A stretch of 64,000 nt of DNA, from the NCBI GenBank assembly GCA_002314445.1, contig DCFX01000055.1, positions 18,664 to 82,663 of the forward strand. The letters are read 5' to 3'. Both the position numbers and the translations under genes were made by a program. This document shows positions 60,283 to 64,000 of the stretch, in pieces. The notes beneath the pieces are model-generated. The model did not search any database and was not told where the DNA came from. It saw nothing but the letters and a program-made list of their open reading frames with translations. This DNA is from Treponema sp. UBA1793. GTDB lineage: Bacteria > Spirochaetota > Spirochaetia > Treponematales > Treponemataceae. How positions within the stretch are numbered: position 1 is the first letter of the stretch; every line of letters starts with the position of its first letter.

Positions 60283-62085
60283 TTAAACTATAAGCAGTTT
60301 ACCGAGCTGATCAACAAGTCCTGCAAACGTATCACAGGCAGCCTGTACCGGTGCAGCCTGTTCCATATCAACACCGGCAACTTTGAGCGATTCAATCGGG
60401 AACCGCGAACCGCCCGATTGAAGGAACCTGAAATAATCTTCCCGTTCTTCCTTTCCGCCCCCGAGTACACGTTTTGCAAGAGCCAGTGCTGCAGATATAC
60501 CGGTCGCATATTTGTACACATAGAATGCACTGTAAAAATGCGGAATGCGCAGCCCTTCCATATCGCTGTTGTCTTCAAAATGCATCTCCGGGCCAAAATA
60601 CTGTTCAAGGAGACCTTTGTACAGTTTTCGCAGTACTTCGGCGGAAAGAGGTGTACCTGATTCAACAAGTTCATGTGCTTTAAGTTCGTATTCAGCAAAC
60701 ATTGTCTGCCGGTGGAGTGTTGCCAGAATATCTCCGGCACGCATGGCAAGGAGATACGCTTTCATATCATCGCTTTGCGCATTTTTCAGCAGATATTCAA
60801 ACACAAGCTCTTCATTGAAAGTTGATGCAACCTCGGCTTCAAAAATCGTATAGTTGTACTGCATGTATGGATTGGTGCGCACTGAATACAACGTATGCAT
60901 GGAATGTCCGCCTTCATGCGCCATCGTGAATACGTCCCGGATCACGTCTTCTTTATAATTCAGTAGGATATACGGGCTGCCAGTGTACACCCCGCTTGAA
61001 AACGCACCGCTTCTTTTGCCTTTGTTTTCATAACGGTCGGCCCATCCGTTTTTGAGCCCGTCGCAGAGCCTGTCTGTATATTCGGTTCCGAGAGGAGCAA
61101 GTGCCTGCCGGCATATTTCAACAGATTCGTCGTATGATGTATGCGTATTGACGTTTTTTACAAGCGGTACATACACGTCGTAGTGGCGCAGTTCTTTTAC
61201 TCCCAGAACCTTGCGGCGCAGGGCATAATATGTATGGAGAGTTGAAAAATTGCTGTGAACTGTATCAATAAGGTTCCGGTAAACGCTTACCGGTACGTTG
61301 TCCTGAAACAGTGCTTTCTCAAGGCATGTTTTATAACCGCGTGCACGCATTGTGAATACATCCTGATTCACGGAACCTGCATACAGGGAAGCCAGCGTGT
61401 TCTGATGACTCTCAAACGTGTTGTAGAATTTTTTGTATGCACTCTCCCTGACACTTCTGTCGGGATTGTCCATAAAAATGCTCCAGGTAGACTGCGTCAG
61501 AGGTTTTTCTTCTCCATGTACATCGACTGACCCGAATTCCATATCTGCATCGGTAAGCACTGTAAACACTTTGTCCGCAGTACCGGCACTTTCACTTTGC
61601 AGCGACATAAGACGTTCTTCTTTTTCGCTGAGAATGTGCTGCTTCAGGCGCAGAATTTTAGTAAGAAAGATGCGGTAGTCGTCAAAGCTGCTTTGTTTGA
61701 GCCATGTCTGTATTTTTTCATCCGGAACAGACTGCAGCTCAGGATTAAAGAAACTCGTTGCTGCACAGTATCTTGTATATGCCATGCGTGCCCGGCCTTC
61801 TCTGTCCTGGGCGCCTGAATCTGTCTCGTCTGCAGTAAACTGCAGCTGTGCATAGTTATAGACAGCTTCCAGTTTTTTATCGACATTTTCATAAGCCTTC
61901 AATGCTGCAAGCAGCGTCTCCGGAGAATCAGAGAGTTTTCCTTTATATTGAACCATTGCTGCCGTGAGAGGTTCAAGTTCTTCAAGTGTTTTTTCCCAGT
62001 CAGAATCGGAAACAAACAACGATGTTAAATCCCACTTATCGGAGGCCGGAATATCTTTCCGTGCCGGTGTGCTATTTTTTTCCAT
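60283..62085 (-). CDS. pepF: Oligoendopeptidase F (M3 family)
   Basis: 600 residues from ATG 62085. It is a zinc metallopeptidase that cuts oligopeptides in the cytoplasm. The zinc-binding motif HEGGH is in TMAHEGGHSMHTLYSV (about residue 390), with the downstream zinc ligand expected in FEAEVASTFNEELV. The N-terminal helical PepF-type domain (DLTSLFVSDSDWEKTLEEL onward) is present. The frame is open 12 codons further upstream, but the promoter lies across that segment. The start codon is 7 bases from a TATAAT box and has no Shine-Dalgarno sequence. Confidence 0.95.
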   Translation of the reverse strand: MEKNSTPARKDIPASDKWDLTSLFVSDSDWEKTLEELEPLTAAMVQYKGKLSDSPETLLAALKAYENVDKKLEAVYNYAQLQFTADETDSGAQDREGRARMAYTRYCAATSFFNPELQSVPDEKIQTWLKQSSFDDYRIFLTKILRLKQHILSEKEERLMSLQSESAGTADKVFTVLTDADMEFGSVDVHGEEKPLTQSTWSIFMDNPDRSVRESAYKKFYNTFESHQNTLASLYAGSVNQDVFTMRARGYKTCLEKALFQDNVPVSVYRNLIDTVHSNFSTLHTYYALRRKVLGVKELRHYDVYVPLVKNVNTHTSYDESVEICRQALAPLGTEYTDRLCDGLKNGWADRYENKGKRSGAFSSGVYTGSPYILLNYKEDVIRDVFTMAHEGGHSMHTLYSVRTNPYMQYNYTIFEAEVASTFNEELVFEYLLKNAQSDDMKAYLLAMRAGDILATLHRQTMFAEYELKAHELVESGTPLSAEVLRKLYKGLLEQYFGPEMHFEDNSDMEGLRIPHFYSAFYVYKYATGISAALALAKRVLGGGKEEREDYFRFLQSGGSRFPIESLKVAGVDMEQAAPVQAACDTFAGLVDQLGKLLIV

Positions 62086-62092
62086 AGTTATG

Positions 62093-62121
62093 ATTATAAC
62101 GCATAGGCAGATGAGTCTCAA
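62093..62121 (-). promoter_or_regulatory. Sigma-70-like promoter for pepF
   Basis: On the minus strand TTGAGA (62116-62121), 17 bases, TATAAT (62093-62098). Seven bases lie between the -10 box and ATG 62085, predicting a leaderless or one-base leader transcript. Confidence 0.7.
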
Positions 62122-62126
62122 GATTA

Positions 62127-62155
62127 ATGACTTTTTTACTGTAATCTGCTATGCT
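62127..62155 (+). promoter_or_regulatory. Possible promoter for the SH3 lipoprotein gene
   Basis: ATGACT (62127-62132), 17 bases, TATGCT (62150-62155), then 6 bases to ATG 62162. The match is moderate but repeats the spacing seen elsewhere in the window. It is divergent from, and partly interleaved with, the pepF promoter. Confidence 0.45.
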
Positions 62156-62161
62156 GTTCAT

Positions 62162-63481
62162 ATGACTCATCTTTATAGAAGATTTATGTTTTGCCTGCTT
62201 ATTGCGGCATCATTCACCCTTATGTCATGTTCCGGCATTAAGGGATACGGAATGCTGCTCTGGGGCCTTCCCGAAAAAGGGTTGCAGGACGGAGATATAG
62301 TTCCTGTTTATATCAGATCAAATATTTCGCACGTATATGTCATCTCTGTTCCGGAAACAAAAGAACGTCTTGAAATTCCGCTGTGGCAGCTTACGGATCC
62401 GCAGTCGTACCGGAAAACGAAAAAGACAGCTTTGCGCTATGCAGAATGTATCCATCAGTATGCCAGTATAAAGATTGACGGACTCCCCGTACGTGCGGAT
62501 CCGGTGAATACTGCAAAACAGGTATACCGTCTTCGTAAAGGTGAGACGGTAAAACTGCTGTATAAGGGTAAAGGTCAGACTGTTATGGCCGGTAAAATGC
62601 CGCTTGAAGGAGACTGGATGCGCATACTCACGCATGACGGTACGCAGGGCTGGTGTTTTTCATACAACCTTTCGCAATTTGAAATAAAGAAGGGAGGAGT
62701 TGTCAACGACGGACAGCAGTCTTCGGAACAGGAAGAGAAAGATACTATTATAGAAGGCATTCTTTCCAAAACATGGTATCCTGATTACTATCGCTCCATG
62801 ATTGATAATAAGAGGATTGATACGTCGCTTATGAATGCATCCTACTGCTTTGCTGTTGATGCGGAGAATAGCAAAGTCACGCTGAATCTTCCCAATATTC
62901 ATGAATCATGGCCGTATGCCGGAACGACAAAGACCGGCGATGCTGAATATACGCTTACCGGTATACCTGTAAAAATAACCGTAAAAAGTGATTCGTTTAT
63001 AGTCGTTACGTATTTTGACCAGAACGGTAAGCCGCTTGACCTTAATTTTATTACGCTGGGGGAAAATGAAGACGTTACAGAGCTTGTTGCCGCAGAAAAA
63101 GACCGCCGCGTACAGGAATATAAAAAACTCTATGCATTCGGTTCTGATTTCAAAAGTTCAAATTACGGACAACTTTCGCTGAAGGAAGACCAGTCGTTCA
63201 GCTGGAAAAATTACAAGCTGCTTGTTCCTTCGGTAATCGATCCTTCCGCGAAGAGCGGCGGTACTATAGATATAAAATATTATCTGAGCGATACGCTTTC
63301 TTCATCGTACGATGGTGTGCTTTCATTCAGATTTGACGGTATGAATACCGATGTAAATTTCCTGTACAAGCAGGAGCCGGGCGGTCTTCGTCTTGAAGAC
63401 TTGACAGGAGCCTCGTATAACGGAAATACGGTGACGACACGGGGTTACAGTCCGCTTGTACTTTTCTTTGAAAAGGACTGA
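62162..63481 (+). CDS. SH3-domain-containing lipoprotein, function unknown
   Basis: 439 residues from ATG 62162. The signal peptide MTHLYRRFMFCLLIAASFTL leads to a lipobox LMSC (about residue 23). Residues about 115-180 look like a bacterial SH3 domain (AKQVYRLRKGETVKLLYKGK, GDWMRILTHDGTQGWCFSYN), a fold that often binds cell-wall peptides. The remaining ~250 residues are a beta-rich domain with repeated charged strands and no catalytic motif I recognise. The frame is open 66 codons further upstream, across the pepF promoter, but the lipoprotein signal fixes the start. The ABC-F gene follows after 10 bases. Confidence 0.8.
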   Translation: MTHLYRRFMFCLLIAASFTLMSCSGIKGYGMLLWGLPEKGLQDGDIVPVYIRSNISHVYVISVPETKERLEIPLWQLTDPQSYRKTKKTALRYAECIHQYASIKIDGLPVRADPVNTAKQVYRLRKGETVKLLYKGKGQTVMAGKMPLEGDWMRILTHDGTQGWCFSYNLSQFEIKKGGVVNDGQQSSEQEEKDTIIEGILSKTWYPDYYRSMIDNKRIDTSLMNASYCFAVDAENSKVTLNLPNIHESWPYAGTTKTGDAEYTLTGIPVKITVKSDSFIVVTYFDQNGKPLDLNFITLGENEDVTELVAAEKDRRVQEYKKLYAFGSDFKSSNYGQLSLKEDQSFSWKNYKLLVPSVIDPSAKSGGTIDIKYYLSDTLSSSYDGVLSFRFDGMNTDVNFLYKQEPGGLRLEDLTGASYNGNTVTTRGYSPLVLFFEKD

Positions 63482-63491
63482 TAGGTAAGTT

Positions 63492-64000
63492 ATGGCATTT
63501 GTTCAGTTTTCACAAGTTTCTCTTGCATTCGGCGATCGTGATATACTTAAAGATGTATCCGTTAATCTTCAGACTGGAACGAAGGCTGCGCTTACAGGTG
63601 CAAACGGAGCCGGAAAGTCGACATTAATAAAGGTTATGGCGGGACTTGTCAACCCTGACAGCGGACGGCGCATAGTACAGAAAGATGCACGTATCGGCTA
63701 TCTGCCTCAGTCGGGACTGACACATCACGGATGCACGCTGCTTGAGGAAGCCGACAGCGCATTCCAGTTCGGTTACGACATGCAGGCGGAAATAGACAGA
63801 ATCGGCGACGAACTCATAAAAAATCCTCCGAATACCGATGCTCTTGTTGAACGTCAGGCTGAACTGATAACGGAGCTGGACGAGAGCGGCTGGCACCGCA
63901 GGCAGGCATCCTCTGAAACTGTTTTGCTCGGCTTGGGATTTACACGGGAAGACTTAAAAAAGCAGACAGAGGAATTCTCCGGCGGCTGGCAGATGCGCAT
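63492..64000 (+). CDS. ABC-F family ATPase, N-terminal part (3'-truncated by window edge)
   Basis: The frame runs from ATG 63492 past the window end, with about 170 residues visible. Walker A is GANGAGKST near residue 37, the ABC domain begins FSQVSLAFGDRDILKDVSV, and ARIGYLPQSGL corresponds to the Q-loop region. The signature motif is reached as EFSGGWQMR at the edge; GGWQMR is typical of ABC-F proteins. They have two ABC domains and no membrane part and act on ribosomes (EttA, Uup, antibiotic-resistance ABC-F). Which subgroup this is depends on the missing linker and second domain. It is probably co-transcribed with the lipoprotein gene before it. Confidence 0.85.
   Translation, partial: MAFVQFSQVSLAFGDRDILKDVSVNLQTGTKAALTGANGAGKSTLIKVMAGLVNPDSGRRIVQKDARIGYLPQSGLTHHGCTLLEEADSAFQFGYDMQAEIDRIGDELIKNPPNTDALVERQAELITELDESGWHRRQASSETVLLGLGFTREDLKKQTEEFSGGWQMR

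Noticed and set aside
61964..62161. 66-codon N-terminal extension of the SH3 lipoprotein
   Set aside because: It overlaps the pepF start and both promoters, and the lipoprotein signal peptide begins at ATG 62162.

Overview
The window reads as chromosomal DNA from a Treponema-like spirochaete. This is an inference from several signs. There are many lipoproteins with relaxed lipoboxes. The RND adaptor lacks its alpha-hairpin, as Borrelia BesA does. There are very large Ser/Thr/Gly-rich surface proteins, and c-di-GMP genes of GGDEF and PilZ type. The base composition is moderate and even. I could not run any database search, so the family names rest on motifs read by eye.

Layout. 1-356: tail of a mannitol-dehydrogenase-family gene. 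462-6219: a TolC/adaptor/RND efflux operon whose pump carries an extra PII-like C-terminal domain, closed by a terminator. 6268-8988 (minus): a divergent purH-like gene and an mraY-like gene. 9101-15031: aroA, a diguanylate cyclase, an orphan adenine methylase, an EEP-family lipoprotein and ychF. 15259-24271: four Ser/Thr-rich lipoproteins; the second and third are paralogous beta-helix proteins, and a decayed Rpn-family transposase (PD-(D/E)XK) and palindrome-rich DNA lie between the third and fourth. 24599-40651: one uninterrupted gene for a 5350-residue secreted repeat protein with a FlgD-Ig-like C-terminal domain, flanked on both sides by palindromic repeat DNA. 40979-42330: a PilZ protein and an RlmM-like methyltransferase. 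42379-51721: a seven-gene sugar-sensing and uptake locus. It has a membrane-anchored sugar-binding sensor, a LytS/YesM-type kinase, an AraC-type response regulator, two further sugar-binding proteins, and a ChvE/GguAB-type ATPase and permease. 51722-55138 (minus): prmC, prfA and mgtE, the last with a structured leader. 55504-57097: a glycine riboswitch with its terminator, controlling a Na+/alanine-glycine symporter. 57126-62085: mnmG, an adenosine deaminase and oligoendopeptidase F. 62162-64000: an SH3-domain lipoprotein and the start of an ABC-F ATPase.

Three signals stand out. (1) The 16-kb giant gene and its lipoprotein neighbours form a large surface-protein island with no visible dedicated exporter. 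(2) Eight genes have sigma-70-like promoters whose -10 box ends only 6 to 9 bases before the chosen start codon. This predicts leaderless or nearly leaderless mRNAs for purH, aroA, the GGDEF gene, the PilZ gene, the sugar-sensor gene, prfA, mnmG and pepF; a ninth case (the SH3 lipoprotein) has the same spacing. (3) RNA-level control is common: a clear glycine riboswitch, a structured mgtE leader, an intra-operon attenuator hairpin, and an operon terminator buried inside the convergent prmC gene.
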